Source of the DNA: Bradyrhizobium sp. B097
GTDB taxonomy: Bacteria; Pseudomonadota; Alphaproteobacteria; Rhizobiales; Xanthobacteraceae
Assembly: GCF_038957035.1 (NCBI RefSeq)
Contig: NZ_CP152412.1
Coordinates: 3,964,501-4,028,500 of the forward strand
Direction of reading: 5' to 3'
DNA length: 64,000 bases
The translations under genes were made by a program, and so were the position numbers. Positions 42,141 to 50,357 of the stretch are shown in pieces (position 1 is the first letter of the stretch; each line of letters begins with the position of its first letter). Below the pieces are notes generated by a model that saw only the letters and a program-made list of their open reading frames with translations, was not told where the DNA came from and ran no database searches.

Positions 42141-44822
42141 ATGACCGCTGAATTGCCGCCGAATTCGCAAGCGCCGCGTGCGTTCTCCCTCTCCATTGGC
42201 CAGCTCACGTTCGGCAGCTTCCTGCTGGTGCTGGCTGTGATCATCATCACGTCCACGGCCAGCGTGATCGCGATCCGGCACATCGATACGACCTTCGCCG
42301 AGCTGCAGCGGCTGCAAAGCGTCGGCGACATCGCCGAGGATATCGATCGTCGCACCAACGAGCTGCGGCTAGCGGCGCGGGACTTCGTCACCGAGCCCGG
42401 CAACCAGTCGGCCCAGGTCGCAGAGGCGGCCCAGTCGCTGAGCGAGATCCTGAAGAAGACCCGGATCGAGCTGGCGCCCGAGCAGCAGGACATGATCGAC
42501 GGCGTCACCCAGCGGCTGGCGACCTATCGCAGCGGGATCGAGCGCATCTCGGCGCTGCTCAGCCGCCGCGCCGAGATCGTCGCCGGGCTGCCGCCGCTGC
42601 GCGACGCGTTCGACAAGGCGGTCGCCGCGAGCGATGATGCGCCGCTGGCCAACACGCTGTCGCAGGCGCAGAGCCGCATTGCCACCGCGCTGTTGGCGCA
42701 CAACACGTCGGCCGCCGAGCAGGCCGCGCAAAGCATGCGAGCGATGACCATCGCCGAACCTGCCCTGCGCGGCGCGGTCGACAATTATGCCGAGGCGATC
42801 AGCGCGATTTCAGTGCGCGAGGGCCAGATCGCCGACATCGACCGCGAGGTGCTCGGCGCCGAAGGCCGCCTGATCCAGAAGGTCACTGAACTGCTGCGCG
42901 AGCTCAGCTCCCGCCGCGGCCATGTGCTGTCGCGCGATTTTGCGCGCACGCTGGCGGAGGCAAAATGGCAGAGCATCGTGCTCGGCACGGCCGGGGTGCT
43001 GATCGGCCTGTTCGCTTCGGTGCTGGTGGTTCGCCGCACCGTTCGCCCGCTCGCCCGGATCGCCGGATCGATCCGCAAGGTCGCGGGCGGCGAGAAGAGC
43101 GCGTTCATTCCGGGCGCCGACCTCGACAACGAGATCGGCGACATCGCGCGCGCCGCCGAAGTGTTCCGCCAGACCCTGGTCGACGCCGACAGCGCGCGCG
43201 AGGCCGCGCTGCGCGCGCTTGCCGAGCAGCGGCTCGCCGAGGAGAGCTACCACAAGCTGTTCGAGGCATCGGTCGACGGCATCTACGTCACGACGCCGGG
43301 CGGCGCGCTGCTCAACGCCAACCCGGCGCTGGCGCGGATGATGGGCTATGCCACGCCGCAGGACCTGATCAACGGCATCGGCGACATCGCCTCCACCGTC
43401 TATGTCGATCCGGCGGCGCGCCAGCAGTACCAGCAGCTGATGCTGCGCGACGGCACGGTGCGCGACTACGAGTATCAGGTGCGCTCGCGCGACGGCACCG
43501 CGCTTTGGCTGTCCGATTCCGCGACCGTCGTGCGCAACGACGAGGGCGAGGTGATCCGCTACGAGGGCACGGTGCGCGACATCACCGACCAGAAGCGCGC
43601 CGAGGATGCCATCGCCGAAGGCCGCCGGCTGTTGCAGATGGTGATCGACACGGTGCCCGCCGTCATCAACGTCAAGGAACGCAACCTGCGCTACGTGCTG
43701 ATGAACCGCTACATGGCGGGCATCTTCGGCATCGAGCCGCAGGACGCGATCGGCCAGACCACCGCCGAGCTGATGGCGCGTTATGGCGCAGCCAAGACCG
43801 ACGAGAACGACAAGCGCGTCCTGTCGGCGCGCCGCGAGCTTGGTTTCTATGAGGAAGAGTACAGGGACGCAGCCGGCAACATGCGGCAATGGCTCGTCAA
43901 CAAGCTGCCGATCCTCGATGCCCAGGGCGACATCGAGAACATCGTCACGGTCGCGCTCGACATCGGCGAGCGCAAGCGCTCCGAACAGGAAATGCGCAAG
44001 GCAAGGGACTCCGCCGAGGCGGCGCTGCGCAATCTGCGGGAAACCCAGAATTCGCTGATCGAGGCCGAGAAGCTCGCCGCACTCGGCCGCCTGGTCGCCG
44101 GCGTCGCCCATGAGGTCAACAATCCCGTCGGCATCAGCCTCACGGTGGCCTCCGCACTGGAGCGCAAGACCGCGAACTTCGCGACCCAGATCGAGCGCGG
44201 CGACCTGCGCCGCTCGAGCCTCAACGACTTCCTGAACACCGCGCGGGATGCCTCCTCGCAGCTGGTCGCCAATCTGAACCGCGCCGCGGAGCTGATCCAG
44301 TCGTTCAAGCAGGTCGCCGCCGACCGCAATTATTCGGACCAGCGCACCTTCGATCTCGGCGATCTCACCGAGCAGGTGGTGATGAGTCTGCGGCCCGGCC
44401 TGCGCAAGCACAATCTGACGCTCAATGTCGATTGCGAGCCCAACCTGATCATGAATTCCTATCCCGGACCGTACGGCCAGGTGCTGACCAATCTGTTCCT
44501 CAACGCGGTCGCGCATGCGTTCCCGGACGGCAAAGCCGGCGAGGTCGAGATCCAGGTGCATGCCTCCGGCAACGACTATGTCGAGGTGATCTTCGCCGAC
44601 AATGGCTGCGGCATGAGCCTCGACGTGCGCCGCCGCGCCTTCGATCCGTTCTTCACGACGCGGCGCGACCAGGGCGGCACCGGGCTCGGGCTGCACATCG
44701 TCTACAGCATCGTCACCAACCGCCTCGGCGGCCGGCTCTCGCTCGAGTCCGCGCCGGGCAACGGCACCCGCATCCAGATGATCCTGCCGCGCGTCGCGCC
44801 GCTGGAGCAGGCGGCGGAGTAG
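42141..44822 (+). CDS. Sensor histidine kinase with HAMP and two PAS domains
   Basis: An 893-residue membrane kinase starting at ATG 42141. TM1 is GQLTFGSFLLVLAVIIITS, followed by a helical periplasmic sensor of about 250 residues. TM2 is VLGTAGVLIGLFASVLVVR, then HAMP (RRTVRPLARIAGSIRKVAGG), PAS1 (LFEASVDGIYVTTPGGALLN) and PAS2 (MVIDTVPAVINVKERNLRYV). The phosphoacceptor GVAHEVNNPVG has His near residue 657. The ATPase shows NLFLNAVAHAF, DNGCGMS, FDPFFTTRRDQGG and GTGLGLHIV. No response regulator is adjacent, so it is an orphan kinase. The ligand is unknown. Confidence 0.93.
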   Translation: MTAELPPNSQAPRAFSLSIGQLTFGSFLLVLAVIIITSTASVIAIRHIDTTFAELQRLQSVGDIAEDIDRRTNELRLAARDFVTEPGNQSAQVAEAAQSLSEILKKTRIELAPEQQDMIDGVTQRLATYRSGIERISALLSRRAEIVAGLPPLRDAFDKAVAASDDAPLANTLSQAQSRIATALLAHNTSAAEQAAQSMRAMTIAEPALRGAVDNYAEAISAISVREGQIADIDREVLGAEGRLIQKVTELLRELSSRRGHVLSRDFARTLAEAKWQSIVLGTAGVLIGLFASVLVVRRTVRPLARIAGSIRKVAGGEKSAFIPGADLDNEIGDIARAAEVFRQTLVDADSAREAALRALAEQRLAEESYHKLFEASVDGIYVTTPGGALLNANPALARMMGYATPQDLINGIGDIASTVYVDPAARQQYQQLMLRDGTVRDYEYQVRSRDGTALWLSDSATVVRNDEGEVIRYEGTVRDITDQKRAEDAIAEGRRLLQMVIDTVPAVINVKERNLRYVLMNRYMAGIFGIEPQDAIGQTTAELMARYGAAKTDENDKRVLSARRELGFYEEEYRDAAGNMRQWLVNKLPILDAQGDIENIVTVALDIGERKRSEQEMRKARDSAEAALRNLRETQNSLIEAEKLAALGRLVAGVAHEVNNPVGISLTVASALERKTANFATQIERGDLRRSSLNDFLNTARDASSQLVANLNRAAELIQSFKQVAADRNYSDQRTFDLGDLTEQVVMSLRPGLRKHNLTLNVDCEPNLIMNSYPGPYGQVLTNLFLNAVAHAFPDGKAGEVEIQVHASGNDYVEVIFADNGCGMSLDVRRRAFDPFFTTRRDQGGTGLGLHIVYSIVTNRLGGRLSLESAPGNGTRIQMILPRVAPLEQAAE

Positions 44823-44856
44823 GTGAGCGATGAGTTGGTGGCGCCAGCTTAGCTCC

Positions 44857-44954
44857 GTCATCCTGAGGTGCGAGCGGAGCGAGCCTCGAAGGATGAACGG
44901 CCCCGCCGGTGGCCGTCGACCCTTCGAGACGCGCTACGCGCTCCTCAGGGTGAC
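44857..44954. repeat. Dispersed repeat, GTCATCCTGAGG..CTCAGGGTGAC family, copy 1
   Basis: Ends GTCATCCTGAGGTGCGAGCG and GCTCCTCAGGGTGAC are inverted; inner GCCTCGAAGGATGAACGGCC pairs with GGCCGTCGACCCTTCGAGAC with mismatches. It lies between the kinase and the SMP-30-like gene. A better-preserved copy is at 46217-46320. Confidence 0.85.
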
Positions 44955-45082
44955 GGGTTGGATTATCCATATTCGATCGGCATCGATCGATGCCCGAACG
45001 GCATTGGACCGTCGGCGACAACGCTCCTACGGCTCGCTCAGCCGACCGGGGATCAACGGACGGTACGGGCAGGGAGGACAAC

Positions 45083-46168
45083 ATGATTTCACGGCGCAAT
45101 CTGATGGCCGGCATCGGCGCGGGCATGGCGAGCGCAGCGGCCAGCCGCGCCATGGCGCAGTCGTTCCCGTTCAAGCCCAATCAGCGCTATCCGGATCCGG
45201 CCGTCGAAATCCTCGATCCAGCTTTTGCCAAGTACCGGCTCTACAGCTCTACGCTGGAGCAGGTTGCGACCGGCATGCGCTGGGCGGAAGGGCCGGTATA
45301 CTTCCCCGAAGGCGGCTATCTGCTGTTCAGCGATATCCCCAACAACCGCATCATGAAGTACAGCGAGAAGGACGGCAGCCTCAGCGTCTTCCGCAGTCCC
45401 GCCAATTTCGCCAACGGCAACACCCGCGACCGCCAGGGCCGGCTCGTCACCTGCGAGCACTCGGTGACGCGGCGGATCACGCGCACCGAGAAGAACGGCA
45501 AGATCACCGTGCTGGCCGACGGTTTCGAAGGCAAGCGCCTCAATGCGCCGAACGACATCGTGGTCAAGTCCGACGACACGATCTGGTTCACCGATCCGGT
45601 GTTCGGTATCGCCGGCGAGTGGGAGGGCTTCAAGGCCAAGCGCGAGCAGGACAACACCAACGTGTTCCGGATCGGCACCGACGGGAAGCTGACCGCCGTC
45701 ATCACCGATCTGGTCAATCCCAACGGGCTTGCCTTCTCGCCGGACGAGAAGAAGCTCTACGTCGTCGAGTGGAAAGGCACGCCGAACCGCAGCATCTGGA
45801 GCTACGACGTCAATGCCGATGGCACGGTCGGCAACAAGACCAAGCTGATCGACGCCGCCGACCAGGGATCGCTCGACGGCTTCCGCGTCGACCGCGACGG
45901 CAATCTGTGGTGCGGCTGGGGCAGCAACGGCGCGCTGCAATCGGAGCCTGTCGAGACGGGCGGCCGCAAGGTCTACCAGCTCAAGGGCAGGCCCGAGGAT
46001 CTCGACGGCGTCATGGTGTTCAGCCCGCAGGGCAAGCCGCTCGGCTTCATCCGCCTGCCGGAGCGCTGCGAGAACCTGACCTTCGGCGGGCCCAAGAACA
46101 ACCGCCTCTACATGGCGTCATGCCATTCGATCTACGCGCTCTATGTCGAGGCGCACGGCGCGACGTGA
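45083..46168 (+). CDS. Tat-exported SMP-30/gluconolactonase-family protein
   Basis: A 361-residue beta-propeller hydrolase. The N-terminus MISRRNLMAGIGAGMASAAA is a twin-arginine signal. The propeller shows MRWAEGPVYFPEGG (metal Glu), NAPNDIVVKSDDTIWFTDP (Asn and Asp ligands), NPNGLAFSPDEKKLYVVEW and DGFRVDRDGNLWCGWG with the fourth ligand Asp. It probably hydrolyses a sugar lactone or related ester in the periplasm using Ca2+ or Zn2+. GGGAGGA at the ATG fixes the start. It is the last gene of this plus-strand run. Confidence 0.9.
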   Translation: MISRRNLMAGIGAGMASAAASRAMAQSFPFKPNQRYPDPAVEILDPAFAKYRLYSSTLEQVATGMRWAEGPVYFPEGGYLLFSDIPNNRIMKYSEKDGSLSVFRSPANFANGNTRDRQGRLVTCEHSVTRRITRTEKNGKITVLADGFEGKRLNAPNDIVVKSDDTIWFTDPVFGIAGEWEGFKAKREQDNTNVFRIGTDGKLTAVITDLVNPNGLAFSPDEKKLYVVEWKGTPNRSIWSYDVNADGTVGNKTKLIDAADQGSLDGFRVDRDGNLWCGWGSNGALQSEPVETGGRKVYQLKGRPEDLDGVMVFSPQGKPLGFIRLPERCENLTFGGPKNNRLYMASCHSIYALYVEAHGAT

Positions 46169-46216
46169 GACGTCGCGACGGAGAAGACGCGTGAGCGCGC
46201 ACCATCGCTGTTCACC

Positions 46217-46320
46217 GTCATCCTGAGGAGCGCGCTCTTGCGCGCGTCTCGAAGGATGCACGGCCCGGCTGTTGGCCGTGCATCCTTCGAGGCTCGCTGC
46301 GCTCGCACCTCAGGATGACG
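46217..46320. repeat. Dispersed repeat, GTCATCCTGAGG family, copy 2
   Basis: GTCATCCTGAGGAGCGCGC at left and GCACCTCAGGATGACG at right are near-perfect inverted copies; CTCGAAGGATGCACGGCC (about 46249-46266) pairs with GGCCGTGCATCCTTCGAG inside. It follows the SMP-30-like gene and may end both this and the convergent transcript. Confidence 0.88.
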
Positions 46321-46342
46321 GGTCAGATGCCGGTGCGATGAC

Positions 46343-46693
46343 CTAATTGATATCCGCGAGCTTGTGCAGCGTGGCGCCGAAGATCAGGCTCGCCTTGCCG
46401 ACCAGCGCGGTGCCACTCATGGTGCCGCGGGTGTCGGTGAAGGTGCCGGAGACGCCGATGCCGACCGGCGCGGGCCCGCCGAACAATGGGTTGTCGGTCT
46501 CGCGCGGCGTGGTGTGGCGTTGCACGAGGACCTCGCCCTTGAACGCGTCACCCTTCACCGTGTAGCTGCCGGTGTAATAGAGATAGGCATCGCCGCCGAG
46601 AATCTGCCCGTCGCGGAAAAGAATCACTCCGCTGCCCTTGCCGACGCGTCCGTCCAGCAGGGTGACGTGGATTGAGTACAGCCCGTTCTTCAT
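46343..46693 (-). CDS. GrlR-like regulatory-fold protein
   Basis: A 116-residue beta-barrel protein starting MKNGLYSIHVTLLDGRVGKG with a GSGVILFRDGQILGGDAYLYY block and GSYTVKGDAFKGEVLV. This is the pattern of the GrlR family, named for the negative regulator of the LEE type III secretion system in enteropathogens; distant members are frequent in rhizobia. It ends SLIFGATLHKLADIN. I choose ATG 46693 because the family N-terminus begins there. Fold assignment is fair, the regulatory role is not shown. No type III secretion genes are nearby. Confidence 0.65.
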   Translation of the reverse strand: MKNGLYSIHVTLLDGRVGKGSGVILFRDGQILGGDAYLYYTGSYTVKGDAFKGEVLVQRHTTPRETDNPLFGGPAPVGIGVSGTFTDTRGTMSGTALVGKASLIFGATLHKLADIN

Positions 46694-46931
46694 AACGTCC
46701 CATGTACCGGCTGCCGCGCCCGCAGCAATCCGGATTGGTTTTTTATGCCAAAGCGAGCAACCTCGTGCAATGCGGCAGGTTGATTCCGGGGGTATCCGGA
46801 CTGACCGTGAACCCTCGGTTCCTGCCAGGCGGTGTGACGGCGCGATGACAGCGGACCGTGCGCGCGAATCGAACTGGCCCGCGAAATGCATAGCTCTGGT
46901 TGCACTGGCCGGTGAGTGCTGGAGCGAACAC

Positions 46932-47363
46932 ATGTCAGACTGGATTGATTCGGGCGGCCGATTGGCGCGCCTTCGCATTGCCAATGGAACTTGGGCCCGT
47001 CGTGCGGGCCGTGTGATGGTGTCTCTCGGGCTGATGATGCTGGTGTTGGCCGCGGCCGTACAAATCGCGCGGGCGCGCGATCCCGACGGACGCTACGCCA
47101 ATTCGCCGCTCAAGGAATGGTTCGACGGTCTGCGCAGCGGCAAGGGACCGTGCTGCTCGGATGCCGACGGCAGCGCGGTCAGCGACGTCGATTGGGAATC
47201 GAAGGACGGGCATTACCGCGTGCGTCTCGACGGAGCCTGGGTCGACGTCCCCGACGAGGCTGTGGTCACCGAGCCCAACCGGGTCGGCCGCGCCATGGTC
47301 TGGCCGATCAAGAGCTACATGGGCGTGACGATCCGTTGCTTCATGCCTGGCAGCATGACGTAG
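46932..47363 (+). CDS. Exported or membrane-anchored protein with Cys motif, unknown
   Basis: A 143-residue protein I do not recognise. One hydrophobic segment (VMVSLGLMMLVLAAAVQIA at about 28-46) acts as signal or anchor. The exported part has WFDGLRSGKGPCCSDADGS (adjacent Cys pair), VDWESKDGHYRVRL, AWVDVPDEAVV and IRCFMPGSM with a third Cys. Conserved Cys pairs and a small beta-rich domain suggest an oxidised, disulfide-stabilised exported domain. ATG 46932 is preferred; ATG at 47014 would leave only the hydrophobic segment. Confidence 0.7.
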   Translation: MSDWIDSGGRLARLRIANGTWARRAGRVMVSLGLMMLVLAAAVQIARARDPDGRYANSPLKEWFDGLRSGKGPCCSDADGSAVSDVDWESKDGHYRVRLDGAWVDVPDEAVVTEPNRVGRAMVWPIKSYMGVTIRCFMPGSMT

Positions 47364-47378
47364 CGGACCGGTCTTCGC

Positions 47379-47762
47379 TCATACGTATTTCTGGTCGCGC
47401 TCGAGCAGTTCGATCGAGATGCCCTGCGGCCCGCGGATGAAGCAGATCCGCACGCCGGGGCGGATCGTGGTCGGCTCCTTGGTGAACTCGACGCCCTTGG
47501 CCTTGATCTCGGCCGCGACCGCGTCGATGTCCTTCACGGCCAGGCCGAAATGATCGAGCCCCTGATACGGCGCCACCGGCGGGGCGTTGACGCCGTCGCC
47601 TTGCGTCACCTCCGCGATGAACACCTTGGCGCCGCCGAGCTGGACGTCGATGCGGCCGGGGCCGCGGATGATCTCGCCGCCGAGAATGTCGCGCAGCCAG
47701 GTCGCGGTGGCCTCGGGATCAAGACTGCGCAGATGGACGTGGTCCCAGGTGACGACAGGCAT
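47379..47762 (-). CDS. VOC-family (glyoxalase-like) protein
   Basis: A 127-residue vicinal oxygen chelate protein: VTWDHVHLRSLDPEATATWL at the first metal-ligand His, GGAKVFIAEVTQGD, then GLDHFGLAVKDIDAVAAEIK and FIRGPQGISIELLERD with the Glu ligand. It contains both beta-alpha-beta3 halves and the metal residues. Members are lactoylglutathione lyase-like, dioxygenases or resistance proteins. Start ATG 47762 has GGAG 8 bases upstream; ATG 47774 is also possible. No coupled neighbour. Confidence 0.88.
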   Translation of the reverse strand: MPVVTWDHVHLRSLDPEATATWLRDILGGEIIRGPGRIDVQLGGAKVFIAEVTQGDGVNAPPVAPYQGLDHFGLAVKDIDAVAAEIKAKGVEFTKEPTTIRPGVRICFIRGPQGISIELLERDQKYV

Positions 47763-48022
47763 TGCGATCTCCATGTTGTTCTCGCGCGCTTGAGGGTGCG
47801 GCACTCGCTCTCGGGCGGCGCAAATCTAACGAGCGGTCTGTTGGGATACCATCCCTCCGTGATGCCAGCCGCAAGATTGTCGTCCCGGAATGAAACCATT
47901 CCGGCCGTCGGTGATTGTTCTCGCGTGGCCGCTCGACCTGCGGCCGTCCCGGATGCCGCATGCTGCGATGCCTGCGGCTTCCGTGCTGGGTGGCGGCTTG
48001 ATCGGGCGTCGAGGGTGAGGGC

Positions 48023-48667
48023 ATGACGATGCGGATCGGCTTGGCGTCGTTTCGAAGGTTTACCGCCGGGCGTCTCGGTGAGGGCGGCCTTTACGTCAGC
48101 CTGCTGCTGTCGATCATCGCCGTCGCCGGAATTGCGGCGTGGTTCATGCTTCCCGAGCCGAGCGATGCCGGAGACCAGGATGTCTGGCCGGTGTCTTCCG
48201 CCGTCATCCGCACCGTGCAGGATGCATCGACCGGGGCGCAGCCGGGCCAGATCGCAAATCAAGCCGCAAAGGATGTGCCAGCCGCACCGGCAAGTGAACC
48301 GGCCACCGTCGGCGTGGCGACCGCCGCGCAGCCCGCCGAGGCGGCCAGAGCGTCCGAGCCGGGCACCGGACGATCGCCGCTGGACCGGCTGCGGATCGCC
48401 TCGCAATCCTGGCGGCGCGGCGGGCTGGGTTCGAAGGTGCTGGTCACCCTGACGCTGCGCAACGCCAATGATTTCGCGGTGAAGGATATCGAGATCGCTT
48501 GCGCCTTCATCCGCGGCGACGGCAGCCCCGTGACCGAACGCAAGCGGCTGATTCCAGACACCATCGCCATGAAGAGCCGCAAGACCTACCCGCCGATGCT
48601 GATCGGGTTCGTAAATGTTAACGCAAACAAGGCGAGATGCACGGTCGTGACCGCCAGCCGCGCCTAG
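48023..48667 (+). CDS. Membrane-anchored protein with exported beta domain, unknown
   Basis: A 214-residue protein. One membrane segment (GLYVSLLLSIIAVAGIAAWF at about 22-41), a low-complexity Ala/Pro/Thr linker (about 45-115), and a C-terminal beta domain. That domain has KVLVTLTLRNANDFAVKDIE, CAFIRGDGSPV, IAMKSRKTYPP and ARCTVVTA with two Cys. The layout is like FxLYD-type extracellular beta sandwiches, but the family is not certain. It is followed directly by a palindrome terminator. Confidence 0.65.
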   Translation: MTMRIGLASFRRFTAGRLGEGGLYVSLLLSIIAVAGIAAWFMLPEPSDAGDQDVWPVSSAVIRTVQDASTGAQPGQIANQAAKDVPAAPASEPATVGVATAAQPAEAARASEPGTGRSPLDRLRIASQSWRRGGLGSKVLVTLTLRNANDFAVKDIEIACAFIRGDGSPVTERKRLIPDTIAMKSRKTYPPMLIGFVNVNANKARCTVVTASRA

Positions 48668-48673
48668 AGCACT

Positions 48674-48700
48674 TTCGGTTCTGATTTAATCAGAACCGAA
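48674..48700 (+). terminator. 13-bp palindrome, probable terminator
   Basis: TTCGGTTCTGATT (48674-48686) and AATCAGAACCGAA (48688-48700) pair perfectly around a single T, seven bases after the stop of the membrane-anchored protein and followed by CTTCTTGTTTT. It is also a dispersed family, flanked by AGAGC / GCTCT. It probably ends that transcript. Confidence 0.65.
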
Positions 48701-48720
48701 GCTCTAGCTTCTTGTTTTGA

Positions 48721-48768
48721 CGCGTTTTCTTCACGCGAACCGGTACCCACTTCGCTCGAAAACGCTCC
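48721..48768. repeat. Dispersed element, reverse copy of the 15846-15891 family
   Basis: CGCGTTTTCTTCACGCGAAC and ACCCACTTCGCTCGAAAACG are the reverse complement of the element at 15846-15891 with a few changes. Confidence 0.75.
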
Positions 48769-48988
48769 AAACCCTGCATCCCGAAAAAGTGACCGGGAAT
48801 TGACTTGCCGGGTGAACCGTAACGGCCAGGCAGGAACTAACTAATAAGCCGACCGTTAGAGAACGACCCGGAAGCGCAGGATGGCGTCTGTCCGGGTGAT
48901 CATGCGCAGACGATGAATTCGTTGCGCGATGACAAGATGTCGTCGCGTCGAGTTGAACCGCGCCCGTAGCGCGGGGGGAGCTACCAAA

Positions 48989-49507
48989 ATGCCTGTGGCG
49001 CGTTATTTCCTGTTCGTTGGTGGCGTGCTGCTCGCGCTGCTCTTTGTCGTCAATGCCATCGTACCGCAGGAGGCCGTGGTCGCCAGCCAGGGCCTGTCGT
49101 CGCCCGGCGTCGACAGCAAGACCATGGTACGCATCAAGTCGACCCAGAAACTGCCGGAGCGGGTGGTGTACGACACCAACCTGCCGACCATCGTTCCGTC
49201 GCAGGTGAACGCGGTCGCCGCAGCGACCCCGGCGGCTGCCAGCGATGCGTCGGCGCAGGCCCGCGTGCGTGACACGTTCGCCCAGTTCATTCCGCCTGAG
49301 AAGGCTGACGCGCGCAAGGGGCCGGTCGTGGCCGAGGCGAAGCCGGCCGAGCAGCCGGTGCAGGCGCCGAAGAAGCGCAAGATTGCGCGCAGCCATGTCC
49401 ATTCCCAGCAGCCGATGCGGCTGGCCCAGCCCGGCATGTATCAGCCGTACCGTGTCGCGCAGCAGCAGCCGCGCATGGGCTTCTTCGGCGGCTTCGGTAC
49501 CTGGTAG
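48989..49507 (+). CDS. Exported or anchored basic protein, unknown
   Basis: A 172-residue protein. One N-terminal hydrophobic helix (YFLFVGGVLLALLFVVNAIV at about 6-25) anchors it, followed by a periplasmic Ala/Pro-rich part with RIKSTQKLPERVVYDTNLP and IVPSQVNAVAAATPAAAS. A basic segment PKKRKIARSHVH comes next, and the tail QQQPRMGFFGGFGTW is Gln/Phe/Gly-rich. I do not recognise the family. The ATG at 48989 follows GGGGGAG closely. Low-complexity tails of this type are common in Bradyrhizobium exported proteins. Confidence 0.75.
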   Translation: MPVARYFLFVGGVLLALLFVVNAIVPQEAVVASQGLSSPGVDSKTMVRIKSTQKLPERVVYDTNLPTIVPSQVNAVAAATPAAASDASAQARVRDTFAQFIPPEKADARKGPVVAEAKPAEQPVQAPKKRKIARSHVHSQQPMRLAQPGMYQPYRVAQQQPRMGFFGGFGTW

Positions 49508-49629
49508 ACCAGGACACGCCGCAATCGCAATCGATACGCCGCCGCAAACACTTGCGGCGGCATTTTCATGTCCGCGAGATCAGGCGAGCAACCGGTTGCG
49601 GGAAAGCGTCCCCGGTTGGCCGGAAACGG

Positions 49630-50046
49630 TTAGCGCGGCAGGCGCGGAATCTTGTCGGCGAAGCCGTTGTAGCAGGTCAGCCGCTCGTCCTCTTCCTTGA
49701 CGAACCGGCACTCGGCGACGCCCTTGGCAGGGGCGGCCTTCGGCTTGGGCTGCGGCTTGAAGATCTCGTCGTAGCACATCAGCCGCTCCTTGGTGGCGTC
49801 GTCGATGTCCTGGCAGGCCTGGAGCTTCTGCGCCACCGACTGAGGCTTGCCGGGTGCTGCGGCCTTCTCGCCCTTCTTGGCCGCCGATTTCTTGCCGACC
49901 TGGACCAGCGGCTTGTCGCCGACCATCGGTTGTGGGGCCGCTGCCGGCTTGTCGGCGGCGGGGGGTGGTGTGGTGGCTGGAGCGGTGCCTTGGGCAAGCG
50001 CGGCAGCCGGGCAGAGGAGCGCCAGCGCGAGGATGATATGTCTCAT
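49630..50046 (-). CDS. Secreted protein with CxxxxD..RLxCYD-type motif
   Basis: A 138-residue exported protein. Signal peptide RHIILALALLCPAAALAQG, then a Pro/Ala/Lys-rich linker. A conserved segment LQACQDIDDATKERLMCYDE follows, which is the CxxI..RLxCYD pattern seen in VasI/TagP-like and related cell-envelope proteins, and a second half-copy ECRFVKEEDERLTCYNGF. Two Cys pairs probably form disulfides in helical hairpins. Function unknown; no type VI secretion genes lie in the window. Start ATG 50046. Confidence 0.75.
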   Translation of the reverse strand: MRHIILALALLCPAAALAQGTAPATTPPPAADKPAAAPQPMVGDKPLVQVGKKSAAKKGEKAAAPGKPQSVAQKLQACQDIDDATKERLMCYDEIFKPQPKPKAAPAKGVAECRFVKEEDERLTCYNGFADKIPRLPR

Positions 50047-50357
50047 GGTGAAAATGTCCGAAGTGGCGTGATGACCGGAAGGATGGCGCCGGGGATCGGA
50101 AAAGCCCGGCAAGCGCCGAGGCTTATCGCAAGTTCTGCCCGAATCCTACCCCCGGCGGGGGCCCGCCCGGCACCGATCCACCGGCAAAAACAGGGGCAAT
50201 TCCTCGCCGGTTCGCCGCAAGGGAGCGTGATTTGCGTTTGCCGGGCCGGGCGGCTATGACGGCGCCATCTGCGCGACTGGCGCTTGGATGGACCACCATC
50301 GGGGAGCGCAGAGACTGAACGCCGCGCGCCTGGGCACCGCTTCGAAACGGAGGTGCC
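50047..50357. other. Intergenic region, no gene seen
   Basis: About 311 bases of promoter region shared by the secreted Cys-motif protein and folD, which are read away from each other. It contains a small GC hairpin (ACCCCCGGCGGGGG near 50150) and no coding frame I trust. Confidence 0.5.

Larger units (their letters stand above)
48668..48988. other. Intergenic region with two repeat elements
   Basis: About 320 bases. It begins with the palindrome at 48674-48700, then the ACCGGTACCCACTTCGCTCG-type repeat at 48721-48768, and continues with about 200 bases in which I see no gene. The promoter of the following small membrane protein must lie near its right end. Confidence 0.55.

Noticed and set aside
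42810..44861. 683-residue open frame on the minus strand under the histidine kinase
   Set aside because: It is antisense to a gene with complete kinase motifs. High GC makes long antisense frames common; the sequence has no domain pattern and is His/Arg/Asp-rich by codon complement.
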